Under the pieces are notes generated by a model. It was given only the letters and a program-made list of their open reading frames with translations. It made no database searches and was not told the DNA's origin. A DNA stretch of 64,000 nt from Amoeboaphelidium protococcarum (lineage: Eukaryota; Aphelidiomycota; Aphelidea): NCBI GenBank assembly GCA_023515745.1, contig JALECJ010000254.1, positions 806,001-870,000 of the forward strand, read 5' to 3'. Shown here in pieces: positions 23,646-33,740 of the stretch. Made by a program: the position numbers and the translations under genes. Every line of letters begins with the position of its first letter. Positions within the stretch are counted from its first letter, which is position 1.

Positions 23646-24596
23646 TCACCCTTGAGTACGATTCTTCAACACAGAGCAGTCAGCTTTAACATGTCCAGCA
23701 CCACCGCAATATAAACATAATCTCTCAGTCAGTCTACGCTGGCGTTCTTCTGCAGACAGAGAGCCACGCTTTACTTGATCGATCTCCATGTTATCTGGAT
23801 GAGAAGCACCAGAAGAAGAATTAGAAGCAGAGGTAGAAGAGTTAGAATGAGCAGAAGCAGTCGAAGATCCAACGGAGGAGTGCTACTTTCTGAAATGCCG
23901 ATTACCACCACCCAAGGCCTTCATATCAGCAACGCGTTCTCCACAACGGATGGCTAGCTTCACCAACTCAGACAAAGACTCCGGCTCATCCGTAGATAAC
24001 ATAAGCAGTCTGACATCATTGTTCAAACCTTCTCTGAACTCAGACTTCAAAGAAGTATCATTCCATCCTATTCCAGATGAGAGATATCTAAATTCAGCCG
24101 CGTAAGCGGAGACAGAGGAAGTGCCTTGTTTTAGCTTTCGTAATGCCTTCTCATCACTATCACGCTGACTGGCGGGACATAACCAATCCTTAAGGCACTA
24201 AATGAATGAATCATAAGATCTCAGCTCATCCTTGTATTGATCCGGCTATTCGATAATTGGATCGTAATATTTGCTAGCCTTCTTGCAAAGCAAAGAGCCA
24301 ACAGTCTTGATTTTGACGTCATCAGATGCAAACACTTCAGGATGTAAGTCGAACATTAATTAGCATTGATTGACAAAAGACCGCAACTCAGTCACATTAC
24401 CGTCAAACTTCTCAGGATAGATGATTTGACGCTTCTACTATGCAGATGGCAGAGGCGGCGCAGATGAACTTGAATGCGCAGCGTGATGCTGCAACAAAGT
24501 CATTTAGTCAGAGAGGAACTATATTTAATTCTGTAGCTACTGATTAATGGCCATCAGTTAATTGATATCAACTGGAGGAGTATTATTGCCAGACAT
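23646..24596 (-). CDS. gag: Retrotransposon Gag
   Basis: 316 aa from ATG 24596 to TGA 23646-23648. It starts MSGNNTPPVDINQLMAIN, has a capsid-like helical region (YPEKFDGNVTELRSFVNQC; then SVSAYAAEFRYLSSG) and ends with one CCHC knuckle CLYCGGAGHVKADC (C-x2-C-x4-H-x4-C). Gag packages the element RNA. Several Gln codons are TAA or TAG, for example three of the first 23 codons. The TGA is in the same frame as pol and is followed by CTC. Confidence 0.88.
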
Positions 24597-24608
24597 TACT
24601 ATTACAGG

Positions 24609-24618
24609 AACGTGTTAA
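24609..24618 (-). promoter_or_regulatory. Probable self-priming primer-binding site
   Basis: Directly inside the 5' LTR there is no TGG that would pair with a tRNA 3' CCA end. Instead TTAACACGTT (minus strand) is perfectly complementary over 10 nt to AACGTGTTAA in the LTR at 24748-24757, near the expected RNA 5' end. This is the arrangement of Tf1/sushi-type self-primed elements. Confidence 0.5.
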
Positions 24619-24619
24619 G

Positions 24620-24917
24620 TGATACGTAAGCACAGACTATATACACAATAGGAACAGACGGGAAGCTATATACAAAGACTGAGAGTCAAGCAGAGACAAT
24701 AACAGAAGTACAGAAAGATAAAATGTGTTAATAAGATAAATACTCTATTAACACGTTAAGTGGAAGAAATCAATGTTCATAAGAGGCGCGCATATATACT
24801 GCAGATACTTGCCTATTCGAGATGTCAATGATGAAAGAGGCGCGCACTTGAAACAATGTTGATCATCTAAGAACCACAGAGTCTTCTGTTGATAGTTGAT
24901 CGACGCGTGTGGTAACA
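24620..24917 (-). repeat. 5' LTR (LTR3) with probable TATA box
   Basis: 298 bp. On the coding (minus) strand a TATATA motif lies at 24793-24797, so transcription should start near 24763, just upstream of a segment (24748-24757) complementary to the probable primer site. Confidence 0.92.
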
Positions 24918-24936
24918 TTTGACGATTTTCTCGATG

Positions 24937-25029
24937 ACTCCTGTAGCTCAATTCGGTTAGAGCGTCGTGCTTATAAATTCGTTAGATTTGGTTACGCGAA
25001 GGTCGGCAGTTCGATCCTGCCCGGGAGCA
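24937..25029 (+). tRNA. tRNA-Ile(UAU) with an 18-nt intron
   Basis: The cloverleaf folds by hand: D stem GCTC/GAGC, anticodon stem TCGTG/CGCGA, loop C-T-TAT-A, 18-nt intron (about 24978-24995) in the usual place after position 37, T arm GGCAG/CTGCC with TTCGATC. The acceptor pairs at 2-7 but position 1 (A) faces C72. Intron-containing tRNA-Ile(UAU) is widespread in eukaryotes. The anticodon is not UUA or CUA, so this is not one of the tRNAs that read the reassigned codons. Confidence 0.85.
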
Positions 25030-25032
25030 TTA

Positions 25033-25038
25033 GTTTTT
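25033..25038 (+). terminator. RNA polymerase III terminator of the tRNA gene
   Basis: A T5 run follows the tRNA 3' end within 10 nt. Confidence 0.7.
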
Positions 25039-25230
25039 GTCGCTCCATTTTCTGCATAATCTTTGTATCCGCATACTAAATATCATCCTACCCCTAAAAT
25101 ATCACCTTATTTTGGTCAAGACTATCTATTTGTATACCTCAGGTAATGTAACGGAGAAATTGTAGTAACAAACTTAGTAAGTATCATTAGTGTAATGAAG
25201 GTAACTCAAAAATCAAAGTTCAAACTATAA
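25039..25230. other. Spacer between tRNA and the ATG5 fragment
   Basis: AT-rich, no gene or repeat that I recognise. Confidence 0.3.
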
Positions 25231-25343
25231 TCATTAAAACACCATAGACAGAAATCCATCAGGACAATGAAGATGCACATATAGCCATACCAAAGTAGTC
25301 TCATGACAGACATTGACACTGGCACATACGCACTAAGACTTAT
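25231..25343 (-). pseudogene. Partial duplicate of the ATG5 C-terminus
   Basis: Reads CVCASVNVCHETTLVWLYV followed by HLHCPDGFL and a TAA-TGA end, nearly the same as the C-terminus of the intact ATG5 gene at 27253 (CTCAGVNVPFETTLVWLYV). DNA similarity continues a little past the stop codon. The rest of ATG5 is absent. A 2-kb-distant, same-strand fragment suggests a local duplication later eroded. Confidence 0.75.
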
Positions 25344-25767
25344 TGTGAGAACTCAAAGATATGAGTAAAAGATATATAGTCTTGCGACAATTAGTGTATC
25401 TAAGTGAAAGAAGTAAGAAGCTGTTGGATTCATTACTTCGCATTCGTACAGCAATCCTTCATTCAGATCATGCCTATAACATGCGTGTTTTGTCAAATTA
25501 CTGCGCCAAGATTATCAAATCCCAACAATATCTTTATCCTGATTGAGTGAATCCAATTGCTTTGCATGGTCCGCCACACGAGGCTTGATATTGCCGCCAA
25601 GTTTCCTAATCGGGATTTAATCATTCCAATCAGAGCTGTTTCAGAGATTCTACTTCTCAAGATAACCGCATTACTGAAATCCCTTTTTCCTATCCAATAC
25701 CTTTTGTTGCCTGCCACTGGTATAAAATTATTATTCAAGTATGACTTTTTAGCCTACTGCAAGTTGG
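25344..25767 (+). other. Accessory DNA with a piece resembling Fanzor copy A
   Basis: At about 25350-25425 the sequence (QRYESK, then a CGACAATTAG core) resembles copy A near 15645-15715. ORF 25361-25552 (TGA) continues it in a shifted frame. The remainder is open in several frames without a recognised product. Confidence 0.3.
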
Positions 25768-26433
25768 ATGGAGGAGATCTAGAAGCAACTGGATGATTTG
25801 AAATAGTTGCGTGAAGATAATATTGCGCAGAAGTAACAGATTGATTAACTGTAAAAAACTTAGCAGAAGCAGGCGGAATATATCGACAAGCTGTTGAATG
25901 ACAATGAACATCTGCGTTAAAATGATCTTAAGCTACGGAAGGAAGTTGAGTCGGTGAAAGCCGAAAATGCTGAAATCAAAAAAGAAAATCTGCAGTTAAA
26001 GGACCAGAATAAGCGCTTACGTGATGATATGGAAAAATTAGCTGGAGATTTTAAAGAGATCAAAGGCAAGATAAGAGACTCGCGTCTCTCTGTGGCAAAG
26101 TCAACCGCAGATTATAATATTGCCTCTTTCACCGTAAGCTTTAATGCTCTCCTTTTGTGATAAGTGTTATGTTATTCTGCGTAGATCAAATGTTTAAAAA
26201 TTCTCGTTAGCTCTGTCATTGTCTTTTATTTGGTCGCCATTATAATTGCGGCCAATAATGACAATGTCTCCTTAATTACTTTGATGGTTGGCTGGATTCC
26301 GGGGGCCTCATTGCTTCTGTCACAGTATTGTAAGGCGTTGGGAGACATGAGTCACTATGAAGCCAATATGGACAATCAGAGGCTGTTGAAAATCTCCTAT
26401 GAATAGTTATTTGACATTAATAAAATTGATTGA
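25768..26433 (+). CDS. Coiled-coil protein with membrane segments (2 exons), function unknown
   Basis: Exons 25768-26133 and 26185-26433 (intron 26134-26184, 51 bp, GTAAGC...GTAG, phase 0) give 204 aa. Residues 1-120 are a continuous Gln/Lys/Glu heptad coiled coil with about ten TAR codons (MEEIQKQLDDLKQLREDN...). After the intron come two hydrophobic stretches (LVSSVIVFYLVAIIIA; LITLMVGWIPGASLLL) and a short polar tail. The layout suits an organelle tether or a membrane-anchored adaptor, but I do not recognise a family. Without the intron the frame meets TGA soon after 26150. Confidence 0.6.
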
Positions 26434-27252
26434 TGATCAGCTTTTCTACTAGCAATTTTTTAGTTGACTTCTAACACGCCCTCCATAGCGGTAATTCCGT
26501 AAAAACGCGAATGTGACTGCACATAATGATAACATTCAATAAATTTCAAAATTGAATTCACTGTTTCCGAGTTCAAACAACCAACATTATCAGAAAGTAT
26601 CCCCCTTAAATCGTCCTTCCATTTAACTCTTGCATTCTCTCCGATCAAGTCACTAATTATTCATGAGCGTGTAGAAATTGTTGAAACAATGCGAAACGAA
26701 ATACGATCACATAGTCCCAAGGATAGAAAAAGGTGATTGAAGGCATGAATCTCAAGAAATTAACAATTTTTGAACAGCCGAGTCAAGAATTACGAGATCT
26801 AAGTAGCGGTCATATAAGTCATAAACTTGTAATAGCGTATAAGGAAGAGTTGCAAATAAGATATCTATTGTTCAATTGGAGAAGAAGGGTAAGTGAGTCT
26901 CTTTATATGATGATTTCATACATGGTTTGTGATCGCTCAAATTTACAAGGCCGTTCATAATTTTTGTCAGTTATATAACGTCCTCTTCCTAAAAGGGGTT
27001 ACCTAGTAGTGATCCAAGATCCCCCTACTTTAGTGTCAAGAGGAGTGTTTGCCATATTAAGCCCTATTGTCTGGGTAATGAGCAATTACGATTTAATATA
27101 TTCCTCTTCAACGAATCGATTCTCATTCTTCATATCTTCTGTTGATATTTGATAGACGCGTGTGCCAACATGAACAGCCATAGTGACGGTGTTATGCCAA
27201 AGTAATACCGGTAAACTCAAATTCAAATAAAATCTTAAAACAGACAAAAAGT
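26434..27252. other. Intergenic region without a supported gene; contains an LTR relic
   Basis: A plus-strand frame is TGA-free for about 155 codons (26685-27150, e.g. MNLKKLTIFEQPSQELRDL) but has no recognisable domain. A minus-strand frame, 26460-26660, is also open. Neither is convincing. The right end holds an LTR-like tail. Confidence 0.3.
27135..27170 (-). repeat. Degenerate LTR end
   Basis: 36 nt match the terminal 36 nt of the Ty3/Gypsy LTR with 4 mismatches (core TCTTCTGTTGATA...GACGCGTGTG...AACA). I could not follow the similarity further left. Confidence 0.5.
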
Positions 27253-27984
27253 TCATTAAAACACCAAATATAAAAATCCATCAGGACAGTGAAGATGCAC
27301 GTATAACCATACTAAAGTAGTCTCAAACGGAACATTGACACCGGCACATGTACATTTACAATCATCACCAACGCGATTAAACAGACGAGACCCAACGATG
27401 TCTTGCACCGTGACAAAGGCAGAATCTAGTTCAACTGGCAACAAGAACATTAAGACATCATCTGAACCTGAGGTGTATATTCGCACTGGGATATGTTTCA
27501 ATAATTTGTTGCATTCAGACAGAGGTTACTCAAAATCCAAACTGCACAAGTCGATAATCTCTCTGAAAGCCGTCTGATACTTTTAAAGATCCTCCAACTG
27601 CACAGCTTCCCATAGCTGTGAATGATGAGTTGTCGACAATTTTGACCATTTATGAACATTTCCCGTGGCAATCAATACAGATTGCTTTAATAACGAATAA
27701 AACACCTCAGACTCTGTCCATTGATAAATTTCCAGCTTTTCAGATGATAGTTCAATGTCAATAGGCCACAATGCTTGAGAGGAATGTGTATCAGCCTTCG
27801 TCGCTAACCGGTCACGCAATACACCGATGGGGACATGTAAAGGCAGCTTATTATTACCACCACCGTTTGAAGACGCGTCAGAAAACATAATCCACTAGTC
27901 AGCAATGTCAACTTTGCAATCATACAACTATTTCCTCACTTGATTAACGATCCACTTCAAGCAAGTTCCATACTTGACATTCAT
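27253..27984 (-). CDS. ATG5: ATG5, autophagy conjugation protein
   Basis: 243 aa, single exon, TGA at 27253-27255. ATG5 is conjugated to ATG12 and, with ATG16, drives ATG8 lipidation on the phagophore. Family blocks: KLPLHVPIGVLRD and WPIDIEL near the N-terminus, EVFYSLLKQSVLIATGN, QLWEAVQLEDLQKYQTAF, IPVRIYTS, and the C-terminal GVNVPFETTLVWLYV with PDGFLYLVF. The chosen ATG (27984, MNVKYGTCLKWIVNQVRKQL) is the first in frame. The protein is short for the family (about 275-295 aa), and a further 5' exon is possible since a TGTAG lies just upstream. A decayed copy of its tail lies at 25231. Confidence 0.85.
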
Positions 27985-28154
27985 CTACACTCAAAATACA
28001 TACTTTTATACAGTGGAAACCAAAAATTAAACTTACGTAAAATGTAACATGCTAAAAAGAAAATTTTATTGGTACAATAATGTTCCAAAGCAAATTATTC
28101 CATAGAGGAGATTGCACATTTTCAGTCTAAATCAATGCAGCATCACCACCATGC

Positions 28155-28757
28155 TCAGACATGATATTCAGGCTTGGAAATGTCAACGCCAATCTGCGCG
28201 AGAGCAAAAGACAAATCCTCCATTGTGAGAACACTTTTCCGGCTCTTTCTGTACGCGGCGGCGCTCGACGATGCCTGCTGAGATTGCGCGTTTATCTAAT
28301 GAAACTGGTATGCATCACTCACAATGTCGTGGATAAACTTCTATCCCATCAGACCGATCAAGTTTCGTACATCTTTATCAGGACAGTCCAATCCGCCCTT
28401 CTCCAAGTAGAATCTGAGTGCTGAATCGGGCACGATGGGCTCAAAATTCTACTGCTTCATCTTTTCCAAAAGCTCCAAGATTGACAAGTCTCGCTCGGTA
28501 TCAGCATGCAAGGCAGAGTGAGATTGTTATTGATCTTCGTCCAACTCCTACGTACCCTCATGCAGCAAATCCATTTCATTTTCATCACCAGCATTCATTT
28601 AAAAATCGCCTTCTAAATATTGATCGACGCCATCATCTTCCATTCCATTATTATTATTATTATCAGTCGGCTGTCGCTAAGAGTCTTATTGCTACTACTA
28701 TAAACTAGGCTCTGTAGAGTGCAATCGCTTCGATGTTCGTCGACCTGCAGGCTGCAT
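28155..28757 (-). CDS. TAF10: TAF10, TFIID/SAGA subunit
   Basis: 200 aa, ATG 28757 to TGA 28155-28157. TAF10 is a histone-fold protein shared by TFIID and SAGA. The Gln/Asn/Asp-rich N-terminus has a polyQ run written mostly with TAG/TAA. The conserved part has FEPIVPDSALRFYLEKGG, LIGLMGQKFIHDIVSDAYQF and the C-terminal SVLTMEDLSFALAQIGVDI ending PEYHV, the TAF10 signature. The opposite strand has open frames here that are shadows. Confidence 0.9.
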
Positions 28758-28971
28758 ATTTCTATTCCTACTAGGGCGATATAATGTCAAGATGATAACA
28801 ACTTTAATAAAATTAATCAGACTATTTTAAAGCTAAAAAGAGCAGAATATTCAGTATCGAAAATAAACCAGACTTCTAAGCAGTTCTGAGATAAACAGAA
28901 AAACAAAATGAATTAAAGCGATTCTTAAATTTCCTGATTATGGATAATACTATCACGCGTATGCTATTAAC

Positions 28972-29466
28972 TCACAACTGACCACAGTTGGAGATGACAA
29001 CTTTCTTGGCAGTCTTGCCGGACTGAGATCCAAGCTTCTCGATAGCCTTGACCACGTTCATACCTTCAGTCACTTGACCAAAAACGACGTGCTTACCATC
29101 CAGCCAAGGACATGGGACAGTACACAAAAAGAATTGACTTCCATTAGTGTTAGGACCTGCGTTAGCCATGGACAAGACACCAGGAGCAGTGTGCTTCAGC
29201 TAAAAGTTTTCATCCTAGAACTTGGCGCCATAGATGGACTTTCCTCCAGTTCCGTTGTGGTTGGTAAAGTCACCACCCTGGATCATGAAGTCTGGGATGA
29301 CTCTGTGGAATGTGCATCCCTTATAACCGAATCCCTTCTCACCAGTACACAGAGCGCGAAAGTTCTCAGCAGTCTTTGGAACGACATCAGCGCGCAGTTC
29401 CATCACAATCTTGCCCAGAGGCTCATTGTTAGCGGTGACTTCAAAAAAAACTTTTGGGTTAGCCAT
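28972..29466 (-). CDS. Cyclophilin A-type peptidyl-prolyl isomerase
   Basis: 164 aa, TGA at 28972-28974. Near-complete cyclophilin: [14 protein letters not shown] (catalytic Arg), [30 protein letters not shown]. In the stretch usually read GxKFxDENFxLKH the two x positions are TAG (Gln). ATG 29466 gives the canonical cytosolic start [10 protein letters not shown]. An in-frame ATG at 29505 adds 13 residues, [13 protein letters not shown], that would suit a mitochondrial leader. Accelerates proline isomerisation in folding proteins. Confidence 0.95.
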
Positions 29467-29720
29467 TATTTTCGATATAGATGTTCTCAGAGTAGAAAAT
29501 ACCATTGACAGTTAAGTTGAGAGAAATTTGATGATAATGGTGATGAGTTCACAGTGCGACGAACAGTAAAGACGCGTAAAGAAATCGCTAAGGTTGACGC
29601 CACACAGATTCACTCATTCGCCCGCTCACAGAAAGTCTCATTAGGTAGTAAGCTCAAGATGATAGAAAAGGCACTCAAATAAAATCACATTCAAAATCAT
29701 AATCAATTCAATTAGTATAC

Positions 29721-32700
29721 TCAAGCAATAGTGTTAATATCTTGCTTTTCAACTACTTGCAAGACGGCCGTCAATTCTTCTATCGCGTCATCTCTATCTT
29801 CAGGCTAATCCAATTTCTAGAACAATTATTCCAAGTAGATTGTAGGAGACAAGTGTATCAACTTGATCACCACCTCTTTCAACAGGGAATCTTCTACAAC
29901 TTCATCGCCAGATCTCTCTCTAATACTCTCCAATAGCTGGGAGTGGCGCGACGGTATCAGTCTAATCTTCAAGCCAACCAAAGTCTTGGTCAGTGTCAAC
30001 AACATGGCATCTTTCGATTGTCGGTCAGCGGAAGTCTTTATAAACTTGAACACCTTCTCGTACAAGCTTATAGCCAACTGCATATCTTTCTACATCTTTT
30101 CAGTCACAATTCCATCATAGTTGGCGTACTGATTAGCCAGGATCTTGGCACACTGCTGCTAAGAGTCTGCAGTCTTACTATTCGCATGACCAAACAAAGT
30201 CTCTCTCAACTACTTGCTCTAATGACTGTACTTGAGTGCCTCATCGTAATCGCCGATATCAAAGTGAGCCTCAGCCATAGAGTACATATTCTCTGCCATA
30301 GCTTCCCGATTCTAGGACGAAGGTGGTTGCCCCTTCAAGTACTACAGTGCTTCCTCAAATCTTTTCAAAGCGTCTGCAGGTCTTTGCATTTACAAAAGCA
30401 TATATCCCAACTTTGTGTTATACGCAGCCACGACGCGGTGAGAGTATCCAAGTAATCTTTTTGCTATTTCCAGACTCTGCAGCAAGTACTCATACGCGAC
30501 ACCATTAAGAGACAATAAAGAATTCCAGTAAACCATCTTATCGAGGAGCGTGATCGTAACTGGATGATTCTTGGACAAATGGTACAGTAAAGACTATCTG
30601 CACTCCTGATACTACTTGTCCAAGTATTGGCTAATCTGCTTCTTTCCACTCTTATCCAGCTTAGTGCTACTATTAACTACTTGCAACTCTATTACTGCAA
30701 TTTTAATCATTACATACAAAACAGATTAAAATGGAGCCATCTACAGAGCAGAAGTTGCGCACATTAGAGCATCATCAAACATCTTCATCGCCTGCAATTG
30801 CTTAGCCACATTGAGCAACTTTATTGCACTAGCCTGGCTAACATCTAATTTCTTAAATTGAGGTTGTGCCTGAATATGTTACTCAAGCGACAACAATGCT
30901 TTATCAAAGTCATTCAGCCCTTCATTCACCATATTAATCTAACTATGTTTGAATTTAACTTCAAACTCAATGAAATCATCAGCAGTCAATACTCTCATAG
31001 TTACGCCATCCTTGTTCATGTAACTCACAGGCTTCAACACAATACCACATTGATCTACGACTGTATTTAAAAGATGAGGCAGATATATTTCGTCCAGCTT
31101 GAAGATACTATTGACATTAAATTTCTGCTATATTCCGCGAGCAATTTGACTCCACATTTGTGAAGACTTGGCTCCTTTAACATTCAGCAGTTCATTTAGC
31201 ATTTCAATAGTAACACGTATTAAATCTTGATGAACATCAACGGCACCGATATCGCGATAATGATACACGGATTGACGTATACGTTCTCTGTACAACTATT
31301 TGAACACTCTAGAAATCATCTCTACACCCAAAAGATGGCGCACATATGGCAACTTTGCACTTCCGTATAACACTCCGATATAACGAATATTGATTCCGCT
31401 TTTATGCAGTTCCGCGCTCAATCCACGACTATCGATAGGCATGATTTCCATTTGATCAAGCTATTATGCAAACTTGGGAATTACAACACTGACTAGGTGA
31501 CGATGAGCCTCCTTCAATGCGACCAACGACTCTTCATCATCACTTTTACATGGAAGCTGCTGATCATACATTTACACAAACTCCGGTCTCAGCTTAAGAT
31601 ACTTCTTGGCCGGCACATTATTATCAGCATGGTCAATGGGTAAAATATTGCACCAATTCAAGCCGTATATTCTCTACTTCTCAATAACTTTATGTAGTTC
31701 AACCGGCGCATCAGTGACATTTAACGCTTTACATAGAGGATCCATCACGTGATCGATGCTTCCATCTCTGACAATACTTTTCGCAGACAATGGCATCACT
31801 GGATAACACACCACCTTGAAACCGAGATAATCAACTATGCCAAGAAGAGCCTTACATACACCACTAGTGTCAGTGTGTAAAGAGTTGATTTTGTTTACAG
31901 CCAGCAACTCATTAGATACAGTCTTTTCCATTTTCTAAACAATCTCTTGCTACTCCTCCTCATGGGCACCGTCATAAATGGCAGCAAAATTAAATAGCAA
32001 GTCACCATACTTGAAAGTATCAGACAATCCCTACTGGCCATCAGCACTATCACGGCGCAAATGCAGCTTGTCAATGATTCTCTTACAGAAATATGTGCAA
32101 GCCTCCCCAAACTTGGAAACAACCTGATACTATTGCGCAATGTTGACATTTCTTACACTATTCTGATAGATATCATCATATCCGGCCAGTGGCTAGATCT
32201 GAGTAGGCATTCTCGACGCCGACTAGCCTGGAGATCGTTGTAACAAGTAAGATATATCTTCGCTACTAAATATAGGCTTAGCATAGTGTCCATTGATAGC
32301 TTTAACTATAACAGATGGTCGCAAACTGCTAATAAAATCGTCATTTACCTAGCCATCACCTTCAGACGGATCATTGTCGTTGTGAGCAGATCTTGCAGAA
32401 GATCTTCGACTGCTAGTGACACTTCTCGACGATCTAGGCCTGCTCTTGGTAGTATAATGACTATAAACGCTTTCCACATCAGAATCGGCAATATAAGAAG
32501 CATCATCATGATAGTCACCTTGAGATGCAGAATCATTCAAATGCTGATCAAATCTTGATGCACCCATCTACTTACTATGACCATCTCTGAGCAATTTTAT
32601 AGTGCTAATCCACTCATTACAATCCTTCTGCGATGAAGTGGCCAGGTAAAACTTGCGCTTGCTCTTGGTCACAATGATGAAGGGAAACATGGTGCTGGTG

Positions 32701-32987
32701 GAGAGGAGAGATAGCTTTGTCATCTAACTTCCCAGAGATCCATCATTAAATTGCTCACTGCGAACCACGGCAATCTGTGACAATGGTATCAGATACTTGG
32801 GCTCTTTATCGCTATACGCTTCAAACAGTGCAATGTTCTGAGTGTTCAATCGCACATATTTTGGCTTCCATCTGCTGAGACATGAGCTTCCCCTCTTGAA
32901 TATGAATCCCTTCTTAATGCCACCATCACTACCACTCTATTAGGCATCAGTTCCGGATAACTTTTACTTCAAACTACTAAGCAACAT
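29721..32987 (-). CDS. PH domain - CLU - TPR protein (CLU/TIF31-like)
   Basis: 1088 aa in one frame from ATG 32987 to TGA 29721-29723. A PH domain occupies about residues 22-125 (KKGFIFKRGSSCLSRWKPKY; KRKFYLATSSQKDCNEWI). A Ser/Arg/Asp linker follows. The central part has DSRGLSAELHKSGINIRYIG and LLGVEMISRVFKQLYRERIR, the CLU-type block, and the C-terminal third has TPR-like repeats (AYNTKLGYMLLQMQRPADAL; AEAHFDIGDYDEALKYSHQS). CLU proteins bind mRNAs of mitochondrial proteins and affect mitochondrial positioning; that role here is inference. The N-terminal PH domain is not part of the canonical CLU1/CLUH layout. Confidence 0.72.
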
Positions 32988-33740
32988 CAAGTACGAAAGT
33001 TAAACGATAAATAAATTTCAAATTTCAATGAGATAATCTAGAACCAAAGATAATTACTAAATAATAAAGTGATAAGGAAGATGATGGTGAGAAATTTAGA
33101 GAGTTTATTTGGTTGTTTGTTTGATGATGATACTCGGTCAGCGACGGTCAGTGTTTACAAAGAGCAAAGAGTAGATTTGAAGGTCTCAATCAACGAATCA
33201 CCTATTATTGATCAATTTTTCAACGCCTCGTACTAGGATGGAGTGTAGCATCGCTGACTAAATGCATGCATCTGTTTGATTTCAGTCTCCAGCAAGCTAT
33301 TAATCAGTCTATGACGCGCCAGAGTATTCTTCCCTTCAAAACTTGGAGACACGATGAGTATTTCAAATGATGTGCCTACACGTGCGAAAAGGTTATATTC
33401 GTTCTATTATCATGGGAGTATCAAGACTTACCACAACCACCAGAGACATCATGGATTTCAAAATGATTTAGAGGCGAGATGCTCTATTGAATCTTTGATT
33501 TCATTGAGGACTCTAGAGAGGATACTGAATTAGACATTGCTCTTCTGATCTCGGTGGTGGAACGCGCGTATAATCGCCTGTTGATCAAAAGCATCTTTGC
33601 CATGAAAGAACAAAAAGCAAACTGTAAAATTTACTGATAACAATGACGTGCATGCATAGATATATGGCGAGAATATAGTTTATCAAAATCTTTTTAATTC
33701 TAGTGTCTTTTTCAAGTATCAGAGTGTAACTTAGTTTTGC
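32988..33740 (+). other. No supported gene; possible pseudogene fragments
   Basis: ORF 33081-33260 (MMVRNLESLFGCLFDDDTRS) ends at TGA. A plus frame from 33300 to 33636 has protein-like text ([48 protein letters not shown]) but is cut by three TGAs. Introns could remove some of them, but I could not build a consistent model. No family recognised. Confidence 0.3.

Larger units (their letters stand above)
19404..24917 (-). mobile_element. Full-length Ty3/Gypsy LTR retrotransposon
   Basis: 5514 bp: 3' LTR 19404-19701, internal 19702-24619, 5' LTR 24620-24917, flanked by TTTG. Domain order in the coding strand is gag (CCHC), protease, reverse transcriptase, RNase H, integrase, the Ty3/Gypsy order. 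Both 298-bp LTRs look identical and gag and pol carry no lesion that I could find other than the gag/pol TGA, so the insertion is recent and possibly active. Its Gln codons include TAA and TAG, so it can only be translated in a host with this code. The insertion end lies 15 bp from a tRNA gene. Confidence 0.93.

Noticed and set aside
24937-25029. tRNA as a suppressor-type tRNA-Gln reading TAA
   Set aside because: With U33 fixed, the anticodon is UAU, and the intron position matches tRNA-Ile(UAU).
26685-27153. 155-codon TGA-free plus-strand frame
   Set aside because: No recognisable domain, no relation to neighbouring splice patterns, and its end overlaps an LTR relic; a frame of this length can be open by chance when only TGA stops it.
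28161-28708. Two plus-strand ORFs opposite TAF10
   Set aside because: TAF10 on the minus strand is unmistakable, and these ORFs lack any motif.
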